Assembly: GCA_020002185.1 (NCBI GenBank)
Contig: JAHLWY010000214.1
Coordinates: 62,001-126,000 of the forward strand
From: Paraescarpia echinospica
Taxonomy: Eukaryota > Annelida > Polychaeta > Sabellida > Siboglinidae
DNA: 64,000 bases
Direction of reading: 5' to 3'
Part shown: piece after piece, positions 43,235 through 54,116 of the stretch
Position numbering within the stretch: the first letter of the stretch is position 1
How the letters are laid out: every line of letters starts with the position of its first letter
Position numbers and translations under genes: made by a program
The notes under the pieces: model-generated
What the model saw: only the letters and a program-made list of their open reading frames with translations
Told to the model about the DNA's origin: nothing
Database searches by the model: none

Positions 43235-43404
43235 AAATGGTGTCAGAGTGGGATATCGTGACGCAGTGGTCTTCGCACTGCTAACTGTATCACCTACGTA
43301 AAACTCGTTGACATCGCAAAGAACGGTAACGAGTGCGTGTTAGCATTGCTGACATTCGCCTTCGCCTTCGGCAAGTTCAGCGTCAAACTGTGACAGCTGT
43401 CAAA

Positions 43405-44320
43405 ATGGCAATATCATTGAGTCCTGATGATCTAAGAAACTTACTGGCTGCTGCCATGCAACAGGCCATGTTTTCAGCTCCGTCCACTACCACAAACGCA
43501 CAAGCAGTCTCTACGAGCAGTGTGCCATCGTTCCAAAGCTATGAACTCAGTCGTGAGAAATGGGGGACCTACATGCAGAGGCTTACGCAGCATATGATCG
43601 CGCAAGCTGGTGTTGATCCAGACAAGAAAAAGGCGTACTTTCTGACCTGGATAGGGGCAAACACGTACCAACTTGTCAACAAACTATTTAGCACATCTGA
43701 ATTAGCTGCTGCCACGTTTGACCAGGTAGTCAATGAACATTATAAAGAGTCATTGCACGAGCTGGCTGCCTCATACCAGTTTTATAAATGCAAAATGAGA
43801 CCTGGTCAGTCGTATTCAGATTGGGTGGCAGATCTGCGCAGCATTGGGCGCGACTGCGATTTCGGCACAGCACTTGACCGGCTCATTCGCGACATGATTG
43901 TGTTGAACACTCCGCACGACGAGGTCAGCCGGGCTTGTCTCAGGGAGTCGTCGCCAACTCTTGAGAGTGTGCTAAAGACAGCAAATTCATACGTGGCATT
44001 AGCTGCTAGTGATGCCACCGTGAAGGGGCCTGCACATGGGCCTACATCAGGACATGCACAGGAAGTCCTGGCTGTGGAGAAAGTGCGTCCTCCACGACGA
44101 GTCAAGATGGGCACCCACAAGTACGAGAAATTTCATGCGCCCGATTCTAGACAAGATCGGTGACATGTACAACGATGCATTGGGTGTGGCTCCACAACAC
44201 ATCTGAGAGCTGCATGTCCTTTCAAGGAAGCCGAGTGCCACAAGTGTGGAAAAGTAGGCGACATAAAATCAGTCTGCCGCTCCGAACGCTCGAACAAGAC
44301 AAGCAACGCCATTAATTGCA
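43405..44320 (+). pseudogene. Gag (capsid plus zinc knuckles), frameshifted
   Basis: From ATG 43405 (MAISLSPDDLRNLLAAAMQQ) the frame is open to 44163. It includes a capsid-like helical core (YFLTWIGANTYQLVNKLFST; CKMRPGQSYSDWVADLRSIG). After a shift the nucleocapsid follows, with a CIGCGSTTHLRAACPF knuckle and a second CHKCGKVGDIKSVC knuckle in which His is replaced by Asp. Gag packages the element RNA. The stop at 44161 separates it from the knuckles. Confidence 0.8.
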
Positions 44321-47069
44321 ACACTGCTTCAATGACTATCATGACCTTGTTCGCACATGACATTGTCAATAAGCCGCGTCTGGCGCTGCTAATATATGGT
44401 CATGAAGCTGAGTTTGAGGTCGATACGGGGGCTCTAATCGCGCTCGTTGGAGAAGAATTCTGGAAGAAAATCTGTCCCCCCGGCTCTGCAGATCAAGATA
44501 CAGACTCTGCGCCTACGGCAAGCGTCAAATCAGCGTGAGAGGTGAATGTACTGTTGACGTTCTGTAAGGTTGACAGTCCTGCAACTACCGCTAATCATCG
44601 TCGACAGCGGTGTCTCGTTGTTTGGGCTGAATTGGATACAGGCATTCCAAGTCGACGTCAACTCGCTGCTTTACCCGACAGTGAGCACTACGGAACTATC
44701 ATCAACTGACGTCAACTCGCTGCTCTACCCGACAGTGAGCACTACGGCACTATCATCAACTGACGTCAACTCGCTGCTCTACCCGACAGTGAGCACTACG
44801 GCACTATCATCAACTGACGTCAACTCGCTGCTCTACCCGACAGTGAGCACTACGGCACTACCTTCAACTGACGTGCACGCAGTAGAAGCAGACGACCTTG
44901 AAGTCAAGAAAGTCATTGCTGATCACCCGGACATCTTCAGTCCTGGCTTGGGTCGGTGCAACAAAACAAAAAGGCATCTACAACTGAGAGAAGGCGTGCA
45001 GCCGAGGTTCTTGAAAGCCAGACCCGTTCCTTTCGCGCGCCTCGACGCAGTTGAGAAAGAACTGAAACATCTGCAAGAACTAAACATCATCACAAAGGTT
45101 GACTACTCGGACTGGGCTACCCCTATCGTTGTAGTACAAAAGCCAAATGGCAACGTGAGAATTTGCGGAGACTACAGAGCAACAATCAATCCGTGTCTAC
45201 ATGTACAGCAATTCCCCAATTCACAGAACCGAGGAGCTGTTCGCAAAGTTGCAAGGGGGTACTCAATTCAGCAAGCTGGATATGCGAGACGCATATTTAC
45301 AGGTCGAGCTGGATGACGAGTCAAAAAAATTGCTCGTCATCAACGCACACAAGGGATTGTACCAGTTCAACAGACTCTGCTTCGGTCCTTCTCCTGCGCC
45401 AGCCATTTTTCAAAAATGTGTTGACAATGTGGTTGCAGGAATCCCAGGAGTCGCTGCATTCTTGGAAGACATCATCGTCACAAGACGGACGACCGAAGAA
45501 CATCCGTCAAACTTGAGACGTGTCCTCTCTGCACTGGATGACTACGGACTCAAGTTGCAACTCAGCAAATGTGCGTTCTTCAAAAAAGAGGTCTCCTGCC
45601 TGAGCCACATCATCTCAAAAGGTGGCTTGCGAGCATCTGATGAGAGAGTTGAGGCGATCGTCCAGTACCCACCTCCAGAAGACGTCAAACAACTTGAGAG
45701 TTTCATTGGAAAAATGAACTACTATGGCAAGTTCATTCCAGCGTTTGCGTCTGTCTGCTCTCCACTAAACTAGCTGCGGTGCAAGGACACTCCTTGGCAC
45801 GGGTCGGCTCAGTGCGCTACTGCGTTCGAGCAACTGAAACAAATGCTCGCAGAGAACACACGGCTCGTGCATTTCGATCCAGTCAAACCGATCGTACTAG
45901 CCACTGATGCGTCAACGTACGGCATCGGAGCCGTAATCTCGCACACACTGCCTGATGGTAGTGAAGAGCCTATCGCGTTCGCCTCCAAGACGTCTGGTGG
46001 CCGAGAATAGAGAGTGCCATCGAAGAATGCTGCAAATCGTGCAACACTTGCTCCGTCACTGCACTGGCGCCACCAGCAAATCTCTCGCCCTGGCATATAC
46101 CCGACAACTCTTGGGATAGAGTGCATGTCGATTTTGCAGGGCCATTTTTGGGAAGCATGTGGCTGCTGGCAATTGACGCATATTCCAGGTGGCCCAGCGT
46201 CATTCGACTTGCGAATTACCCAACGACCGAGACAACCATCACGGCTTTTGATGCGCTGTTCACCAGCTGGGGCCTACCAAAGACCCTCGTATCGGACAAC
46301 GGTCCTCAGTTTGCGTCAAAAGAATTCGCAGACTGGTGCCGATCGAATGGCATCCTATACATGACCTCTGCGCCATTTCATCCGCCTTCAAATGGAGCGC
46401 CTTGTTGGCGTGTTTAAGAGAGCGATGCAGCGTTCTGTGACGGAAGAAGGTCTGGGAAAAGACCAAGCCGCTAGAGACTTTCTGGGAGAGTATCGCAGCA
46501 CTCCTCAATGCACTACCGGAAGAACTCCTGCGGAGTTGATGGTGGATCGCCAGTTTCGAACGCCGCTCTCTCTGCTCCAGCCGTCTTTACCTCACGTCGA
46601 GAAGAAGCAGCCGGAGAAACCACTACACTCGACCACGTTCGCGATCGGAGACCACGTCTTCATTCGCAACTACGGCGTGAATTGCAAGATCAAGTGGATT
46701 CCCGGTCGAATAACGTCTTCTCTGGGCACTCGCATGTTCACCGTCCAGTGTGCTGACGGGGTTCATCGTCGTCACGTCGACCAGATGCGGCACAGGGTTA
46801 AAGTCTTGCCCACGCGGGCGCAACCACCAGTCCACCAGATCCGTTTTCCACTAACAACGCGAGCTGCTACTCCACCACAGTTACCGAAACGCGAGACGCC
46901 GAAAAGAGAAGTCCGACTCGAACAGTCGTCGACAGCCGAAGACAGTCGCCATCTCGCTTCTCCACTGAAACTCGGTTCTCCGCCGCGACTTGCTGCTCCC
47001 GATGTCGCGTCGCCAGTGCTTCGTCGTAGCACACGTGATCGCCATCCGCCGAGCACGTACACCCCCTAA
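44320..47069 (+). pseudogene. Pol: protease, RT, RNase H remnant, integrase
   Basis: Protease FEVDTGALIALVGEEF (DTG) is followed by a linker with four tandem 54-bp repeats. RT begins DHPDIFSPGLGRCNKTKRHL, has KPNGNVRICGDYRATIN, shifts frame near 45210, then FSKLDMRDAYLQVELD and FLEDIIV (motif C, usually YLDD, here LED). RNase H starts VLATDASTYGIGAVISH and is cut off at 46008; its rest and the integrase zinc domain are deleted. The integrase core has VHVDFAGPF and VSDNGPQFASKEF, with a frameshift at ~46390 before ERLVGVFKRAM. The C-terminus ends at TAA 47067. Not autonomous. Confidence 0.9.
44656..44871 (+). repeat. 54-bp in-frame tandem repeat in Pol (four units)
   Basis: Four copies of an 18-residue unit (DVNSLLYPTVSTTALSST) lie between protease and RT. 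Units 2-4 are almost identical. Confidence 0.95.
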
Positions 47070-47090
47070 CTCGAAACTGTGGGGAAGGAT

Positions 47091-47231
47091 TGTCGTGGTT
47101 TCGTTTCTGTTATAAAATTATTGCGGACATCCTGTCGTGTGACACTGCAGCGAGAGCAGGATGACGTGGCTATAAGTATCAGTGATATTTTGTGTTTCAT
47201 TTGTCAGTAATAAATAACCAATTACGCGACA
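47091..47231 (+). repeat. 3' LTR
   Basis: Second 141-bp copy, preceded by the purine tract and followed by the ATTTT duplication. Confidence 0.95.
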
Positions 47232-47236
47232 ATTTT

Positions 47237-48130
47237 ACTTTCAACAGCTTCTACAATCACATCTAGAAATCTGACTACTCAAATGCACTTATGTCAGAGC
47301 AAGTGAATATTGTAAAAAATAATTTCTCAAAAATATAGTGAACTTTTTTTCGTCTGTAACCAAGCAGGAAGTCCAGCAGTGTCCTGACCCCAAACGCGTC
47401 GCACACCACCCGCGTGTGTGAGTGTGCCTCTGGATTTCAGGATGAATCACCCATTTATCGCTCACATTAAAAGAATAGTAAAGCCAACAACTCGCTCAAC
47501 TAACATATTCGAGTAATGTGATGGGTTGCCATGTAAAGATTAACGATACTATTAGACCTTTTATATATTGACCAACACTACTTCTAAATTATACGTGTTA
47601 GCCCAAGAACGAGCTGTGCGATTGTGAAGTCGATGCCTACAAAATGCGTGTACGTGACCTCGATCATCTACGCAACGTAGCGCCACCATTTGTGTCGACT
47701 AATATAAACAAACTCCGTTACGTGGAGCTACCACTGGGCGCTACGACAACCACAAGGTTTAATTTTTTTCTCTGACGAGTTGTAGCGAAAATTCCTATGG
47801 TTTAAAAATACTGCTGAACCGACCCTTAATGGAAGTTCGTTGTGTAAAGAAATATTTTATTCTAAAGAACTTAATCTAATCGCGGTCTTCAAGCTTTGTT
47901 ATGAATATTTGCGATTGGATGGGTGTAAAATTATTAGAATGTTGTTCATCTGAGTCATTTGAAAGAAGGCTATATGTGGAAATATTTGCAGATGCTAGTA
48001 AGCTAATGTGTTGTAAGTTGTATTCAAAACAAATAATCTACAAACAGCCAAAACATATATTTGGCGCTAAATAATTGAAATTTGTTTAAAGTTAGTTAAA
48101 ATATTTTAGTAAAAAATAATAAATGTGTTC
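47237..48130. repeat. Interspersed repeat family, copy 2a
   Basis: 47390-48130 matches 61880-62640, and from 47800 also 25750-26116, ending like them in a microsatellite. Non-coding. Confidence 0.75.
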
Positions 48131-48145
48131 TTGTAGACGTATACC

Positions 48146-48150
<5 letters not shown>

Positions 48151-48225
<75 letters not shown>
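48151..48225. repeat. (CA)n microsatellite
   Basis: Uninterrupted CA array of about 75 bp. Confidence 0.97.
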
Positions 48226-48228
<3 letters not shown>

Positions 48229-48304
48229 CGTGATAACGAGATTTAAAGTCGTTATTACGAGATAGAATGTCGTAATTACGACTTTTTCTATCGGTATAAC
48301 GTCA

Positions 48305-48709
48305 TTGAAAATTTCGTTATATCGGCTTGTTACTTTTTCATTTTACGTAAACTTGTTTCCTGGGCTGAAGCTAAAATTGCATGACTTGAACAATTTGACA
48401 AACAGCGCCAGGCATCTGGAAGATAATATTCCACTGGAAGCCACTCTTCCACTGGAAGATACACTTCCAACACTGGAGGACGTGGAGCAACCTTTGCCGT
48501 ATCCTCTATTTGAGGATATTGCACGGGTCCCTAGGTCACCTACTCCACCGCCGCTTGAATCGTGTGTACACCTCCATCGTATCAAAATCATTGATGATAT
48601 GATTCAGTATTTCCAAGAAGATGACGTTGTTCACAAAAGTCTGAAAATGGCGTTCATTGTGGAACCAGGGGTAGACCAAGCTGGTGTTTCAACGATTCTT
48701 CAGTCATGA
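48305..48709 (+). pseudogene. Fragment ending in a HECT-like start
   Basis: The open frame carries an acidic Pro-rich stretch (LEDNIPLEATLPLEDTLPTL), then IKIIDDMIQYFQEDDVVHKS and MAFIVEPGVDQAGVST, like the region where HECT-type ubiquitin-ligase domains begin in invertebrate proteins. It stops shortly after, so the catalytic lobe is absent. Identity is tentative; the ATG may not be the real start. Confidence 0.35.
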
Positions 48710-48949
48710 TAAGACAACATAGGTCATACACAGTTTTATCCCATGGATAGTTTGTTGGTCTGCATTCGTCAATATAGGTTTGAACTACATCATGTTCAAC
48801 AGGACACAGGTAGTCTACAGCTCCGTACAGCTGCGGACATTCATACATCATGCTTGGCCTTCCACCCAAAACATTTGCTTGGCGTGACGGACGTAACCTG
48901 TGCTGGTTCCACAAACCAGCAACGTCGTCTAGATCATTCTACAAAAATA

Positions 48950-49350
48950 AATCAAACAAATAACCTGGGATCCATTCCTAATGAAATATATTAACAGCAT
49001 TGAAGTAATTCAAAGACGTGCAGCAAGATGGACAAAATATAAATATTAATATGAAAAAAGTGTGACAGAATTGTTAAGACTTAAATTGGGCGTACTATGC
49101 GTTCAACTCTGTTTTATAAAATAAGTAATGATGAATTGTCAATCAAATTTTCAGACTTTGGTGTGCAAATGGTTAATAGAGCTTTAAGGGCAGGATCATC
49201 GATGGGTCAATATGGGAATATTTTCTTTAATCATAAATTAAGTAGACCTAGATGTAATGAAACCATGTTGTCTAAATATGTAATGTTGTACCAGATTGGA
49301 ATAAATAATCCAGCAATATTCTTGCGGCCTGCTCCAGTACATCATTTTTG
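48950..49350 (+). pseudogene. LINE 3'-terminal RT fragment
   Basis: A broken frame near 48980-49130 contains IEVIQRRAARWTKY-like and SVTELLRLKLG sequence then LFYKISNDELSI, the C-terminal signature of non-LTR RT proteins. No RT core here. Confidence 0.5.
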
Positions 49351-49609
49351 AGTAGGCTAGAGTCGCTACCCTGAACGTATTGCTTCTCACCTATCATTCA
49401 TGTGTTGTCCCTTCTGGGAATTTATGGAATATTTTTCAAGATTAAGATTAAGATCACGTTGCACTTTTTCACTCCTCCAGGAAACATGCATAGGTAAAAA
49501 TGGAAAAGTAGCAAGTTTATATAACGACTATTTAAAGTCGTTATTACGACTTTCAATCTCGTACTTACGACTTTTATACATTTTTACACAGGTCCTAAAT
49601 ACTCACCCA

Positions 49610-50720
49610 TACCAGCCGGAATCCTAGGTCGTGCGGCAGTATTTTACAGCGGTAGGATTTTTCGCCCCTTGTTAAACAATAATTTTTATAATAAATTAAT
49701 AACTCCCGACGTCTCCTCGTGAAAAAACTGTAATTCTGGACAAGCGCATTAATGATCGGTGCGGCATGCTCGCTACAGAGCATACTTTGCTCATGCACAC
49801 TGAATGTTGATAAATTCAGCTATGCCCATTCGGTAGCTTTTTAAGGCTCTTTTTCAATTGCTGCATGTTATAAATGTATATCGTTTTCTGATACCTGGTG
49901 ACGTCTTCACTTATTAATAACCAAGGGAGCAAACCATTGTAACCGCCATGTTTAAGTTGATTTTGAATAACGCGAGAGCACGGACATTTTCGAGAAAAAA
50001 AATCAAATTACTAAATACTCATCTATTGTTAGATATCTAAACACCATTTTAAGCGCTCTCACATTCTATAAAAAAAATTGAATCTAAGTTTTTTTAAAGA
50101 AAAAACCACGAATTTTTTGTTATCAGTTTGATATTCATAACAGTGAACATGAACGTATGGCAAGACCTACAGTACACTGTTTACACTGCATTGCATACAT
50201 GTGCAAAGGGTCAACAGTACACGGACGAAATCCACAAAAAGTTGTGTAGCTGTCACTGTCATCAAATCTAGTCCGTAGCACTAGAGTAGTTTTAATTCTT
50301 TTTAATTTATTACTTTTAATAAAAATAATAATTTTGAATACGGTATTGCATATTGTTTATATAATGTTGCACACATTTATAATATAATATATATATATGC
50401 ATTAAGCAGAGGGCATATGATTGGGAAAAGTAATATGATAAGTATTTGTTACCGTTTTACATTGGACATTGATTTTGAAATAAACGACTTGTTAAAGCTA
50501 TGATATACAAATTAAAATAGTTTAAAAAATAACAAACATTCCTTTACAACTACCGAAACTGAAATGTTTGTTAATCAACTGTTGTGCCATGTAATGCCAA
50601 AGTATAACGATAGAAATAAAATGACTTCAAAGTACTGATCGATTAATTTTGGTAAAAAACCTTCGCAGCAGGTATGTATATATATTATTATAGTATGTAA
50701 TTTTACCAAGCATTGCAAGA
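49610..50720. repeat. Interspersed repeat family, copy 2b
   Basis: Matches 26335-27330 in the same order. AT-rich, non-coding. Confidence 0.7.
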
Positions 50721-51600
50721 ATGTGATATATTTTAAAATGAGCACGAGTATAGTTATATTTAAAAATATCAATACCCGGCCTTTTATAAAGATAAAAGGA
50801 CAAACACTTAAAAGCTACATAACGCTTTACGTTTGTCAAGGTGGATTTCTGTTGGCCGAGTGGCGAACAATATATATATATATTTCATATATAAATATAT
50901 ATTCCATGATGGTGCATTTTTTAAACCATATTTTATGCAAGTAACAATTTTCTCTTTATCGTAGTTGTCGTTTTGTTTTATCATGCATCAGTTACATATA
51001 TGTAGGCACGTTGAAAATTAATATTTATAAAATAAAAATGTGTATATTTGTTGTCATCTTGTTATATAGTTGCAGAGCACATGGGATGATTACTTTTACC
51101 TTTTGTATTTATTAATATTTAGAAACTATGTTGTGTTAGAAACGTGATAAATGCATAATAATAATATTTAATATTGCCCGTGTGCAATGATGCGACAAGA
51201 AGTTATGCATTATGTAGCTGATTTCACGATTCATGTCTAGGCAGCACTGCGTATTCTCAGACGTACAGTGTCTTCACCAAGAAAGCTGTTCATTCAAACA
51301 AATTCAGGTATCATCGATGGGCTACTCAGGAGACAAACAACCGATACACATTGGATTGACGTGCAACTGAAGATTTTCTCCGCTACAATTGATTACCTTT
51401 CATGATGTATCTACCTATGCTACCAATGTGAAGATTGCAAACATCAAAGAAGAGTAAGTTGTAAATCACGACATCGTAAAATCAACAAGTCTGCCAGTTT
51501 GTGACTTTCGGAAACTTAACATAATCGTCTCTAACTCCGAAACTTCCTGTTAATATCGTCCAACGCTATTACTACAAGCGAGAACGTTAGACCCCCGGCG
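50721..51600. other. AT-rich DNA, partial repeat
   Basis: 51230-51350 (CAGTGTCTTCACCAAGAAAG, then AAATTCAGGTATCAT) matches 63110-63190. No gene seen elsewhere. Confidence 0.5.
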
Positions 51601-51798
51601 GTGTCGACACAAATAAAACGACTCCTTTGACTAAGCCAGTGCTACAAAACCAATTGCATGGGGTGGTGATTGCCGAACCACGGCATTGTCTTGGCGCGAC
51701 CGTACAACGGAACTGCTACCCGTCATGCCTGGACGACCCTAAACTAACATTACTCGTTAAGCCACCAACGGCAGAGCGTCAACACACCACGCACAACA

Positions 51799-52520
51799 TG
51801 CGTACTTCAAAAGCTACAAAGAACAACGAATCAGAAATGGATGAAATTCGCCGATCGCTTGACTTTCTGTGCAACTCGTTCGATAACATCAGAAAACAAC
51901 ATACTGCTACAGACAAGCGCATCTCCGAGTTATTAGAAGATATCAAGGCAAAGGATGCATGAACGCATATCGAAGCTGGAGGCTCAGGTGAACGATCTGG
52001 AGCAGAACTAAAAAATAAGAATGTGATAATCACCTGACTGAAAATACACAGAGTTGCATCGACCGCCACTTCAACTAGACCACGCACGCGCAGTTCATCG
52101 TTGACTGCAGCAGAGAAAACACCGACTATCTCTGAGCGCGAAACAATGCGAACGAACTTTGTCAACTTCGTGTTATAGAAGTTGAACGTCACAATTGAGC
52201 CGAACGACATCACGGCGATACACAATCTTCCACCGCGGCGTGATGGGAAACGTCCCATCATCGTCCAGTTTCACTCGGACGGCAAGAAAGCGGAGCTGAT
52301 GACGAAACGTGGTGCGTTGAGAGGAAGGGACATTTACATGTATGACCATCTCTCAACCCATAAGAGTGAACTCTTTCGCCAAGCGCGGCAGCTGAAGCGT
52401 GTCGGGAAGATACACAGCGCGTGGACGCAAAACTGCTGCGTCTTCATCAAGATTCGCGAGAACGGGCAACGGCTCAAAGCGAAGGCACTCGCTGATCTTG
52501 CGAGTGTTAGAAATCCATAA
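51799..52520 (+). pseudogene. LINE ORF1-like protein (coiled coil plus RRM-like), broken
   Basis: The N-terminal part (51799-51962) is a coiled coil (MDEIRRSLDFLCNSFDNIRK, DKRISELLEDIKAKD). After stops, VTIEPNDITAIHNLPPRRDG, RPIIVQFHSDGKKAELM and RDIYMYDHLSTHKSELFRQA follow, and the ORF closes at 52520. This layout matches ORF1 proteins of a LINE group with L1-type ORF1. The next frame (52521-52733, LPFAGIYDDEFMFIQSDF) looks like the N-terminal part of the following polyprotein, cut off by the satellite. Confidence 0.6.
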
Positions 52521-52689
52521 TTGATTTATGTTATCGAAATGCCGGCGAACTCACTGGACACACTCCCTTTTGCGGGAATATATGATGATGAATTTATGTT
52601 TATTCAGTCTGATTTCGAATTTTGCCAACATGTCACTGATCTACTGAACTTTCGTTCTTTCCAATATTCTGATTATACAGCCCATCCCT

Positions 52690-53475
52690 TACAAAAAAAT
52701 ACCACTCAAATACCTTTGAATGATATTTGGTAGTATTAAGACCAATGGTATTTGAATGGTACTTAACCCTTTCTGTACTGTTCAATGATATTCTGAATGG
52801 TCTTCAATTATATTATGGGGTATTTGGCCAATTATATTTGAATGGTATTTAATCCAATGGTATTGAACGGTACTCAGTGGTATATCATTGAATGGTATAC
52901 CACTGAGGACATTCAAAATATAATTAAATGGTATCCTGAATGGTCTTCAAAGATATTAGGGGATATTATGGCCAATGGTATTTGAATGGTATTTAATCCA
53001 ATGGTATCGAACGGTCCTCAGTGGTATATCATTGAATGGTATACCACTGAGAACCATTTAGAATACCATTCAAAATATCATTGAATGGGATTCTGAATGA
53101 TCTTCCATGGTATTAGGGGGTATTATGGCCAAGGGTATTTAAATGGTATTTAATCCAATGCAATATAATTTATTACACCGTTCTATGGTATACCATTCAG
53201 AATACTTTGGGATTACCCCGAATGGTATAACATTGAAGCATATTGTTGAAAACCATTCAAAAACCAGTGAACAAATTCAACCTTATATAAACTTTTGAAT
53301 ACCACTGATTATTACTCAATGTAGTGCATGCACACTGAACGGCAGTTAAATAGCCCATTGGTATTTCATATATTGCAAACACACACCAGTAAAAAGGCAT
53401 ATATATGGGATATATACCACAAAATGATGCAATTAAAATACAATTGACATTAACATTTAGAATACCATTCACATA
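52690..53475. repeat. AATGGTAT-based palindromic satellite
   Basis: AATGGTATTTGAATGGTATT, CATTGAATGGTATACCACTG and related units recur many times over about 750 bp in both orientations. Longer blocks of ~130 bp (TATTATGGCCAATGGTATTT) repeat around 52810, 52960 and 53120. Confidence 0.85.
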
Positions 53476-54116
53476 AAGGTGTCACTTTTGAGCACACATA
53501 GAACAGAAAACATAGTGAAGGTAAATTATCAACAGTTTAATGGTCTTAATTTGTTGTGCACATGCAACCACTAAAACCCTAGAACAACCGTCAACATGCA
53601 ACCGGTACTCGGCAGGATGGCCCTACTCTCCTGTCAGCCGAGCCACAGTTAACCTGCATATAATATACAAAATACATATTACATGGGTGTCAATCAGTTG
53701 ACAAACAATATAATTATTGATTATACTTTACTGATTATAAACAACATCTTAGTGTATCACGCATGCATTGTATCATGGATTAAACCAGCTAAAGCACTAT
53801 ATACACATAATTATATACACAGGTAATCTGAGATTAAGCAAGAATGCCACAATATATACATCCAATCTACTGTGGATTACAACCGCCAACAATATAGAAA
53901 ATTGCCCAAAATAATGGTATCATCTAGCGATTAACAGCGAACACAATGTTCGCACCATCATTACCAACTAAATGCAATTCATTTGAAAGCTACGTACCAG
54001 ACAGTTTTCAAACAAATCTTGTTCTTACCGCATTATATAAAAAATATATGTCGTTTAATGTCGCCCAACAAAGCTTAACGAGGTAAAATATAAAGTTATC
54101 GCAAAGAAGAAATACA
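53476..54116. other. Intergenic, no gene seen
   Basis: No convincing ORF, RNA gene or repeat partner. Confidence 0.5.

Larger units (their letters stand above)
43094..47231 (+). mobile_element. Ty3/gypsy LTR retrotransposon with 141-bp LTRs
   Basis: Two LTRs of 141 bp (TGTCGTGGTTTC to TTACGCGACA) flank gag-pol. The target duplication ATTTT is at 43089-43093 and 47232-47236. After the left LTR comes a tRNA primer site starting TGGTGTCAGAGTGGGA, and before the right LTR a purine tract (GTGGGGAAGGAT). Domain order PR-RT-RH-INT marks Ty3/gypsy. The LTRs are few-mismatch, suggesting a fairly young insertion, though pol has deletions and frameshifts. Confidence 0.95.
48228..49580. mobile_element. 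Element flanked by GTCGTAATTACGAC-type palindromes
   Basis: 48228-48300 has TTTAAAGTCGTTATTACGA and GTCGTAATTACGAC. 49518-49572 has TTTAAAGTCGTTATTACGAC and CGTACTTACGAC in inverted arrangement. Such self-complementary ends are typical of some DNA transposons and foldback elements. Between them are a HECT-like fragment and a LINE 3' fragment. Confidence 0.4.
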
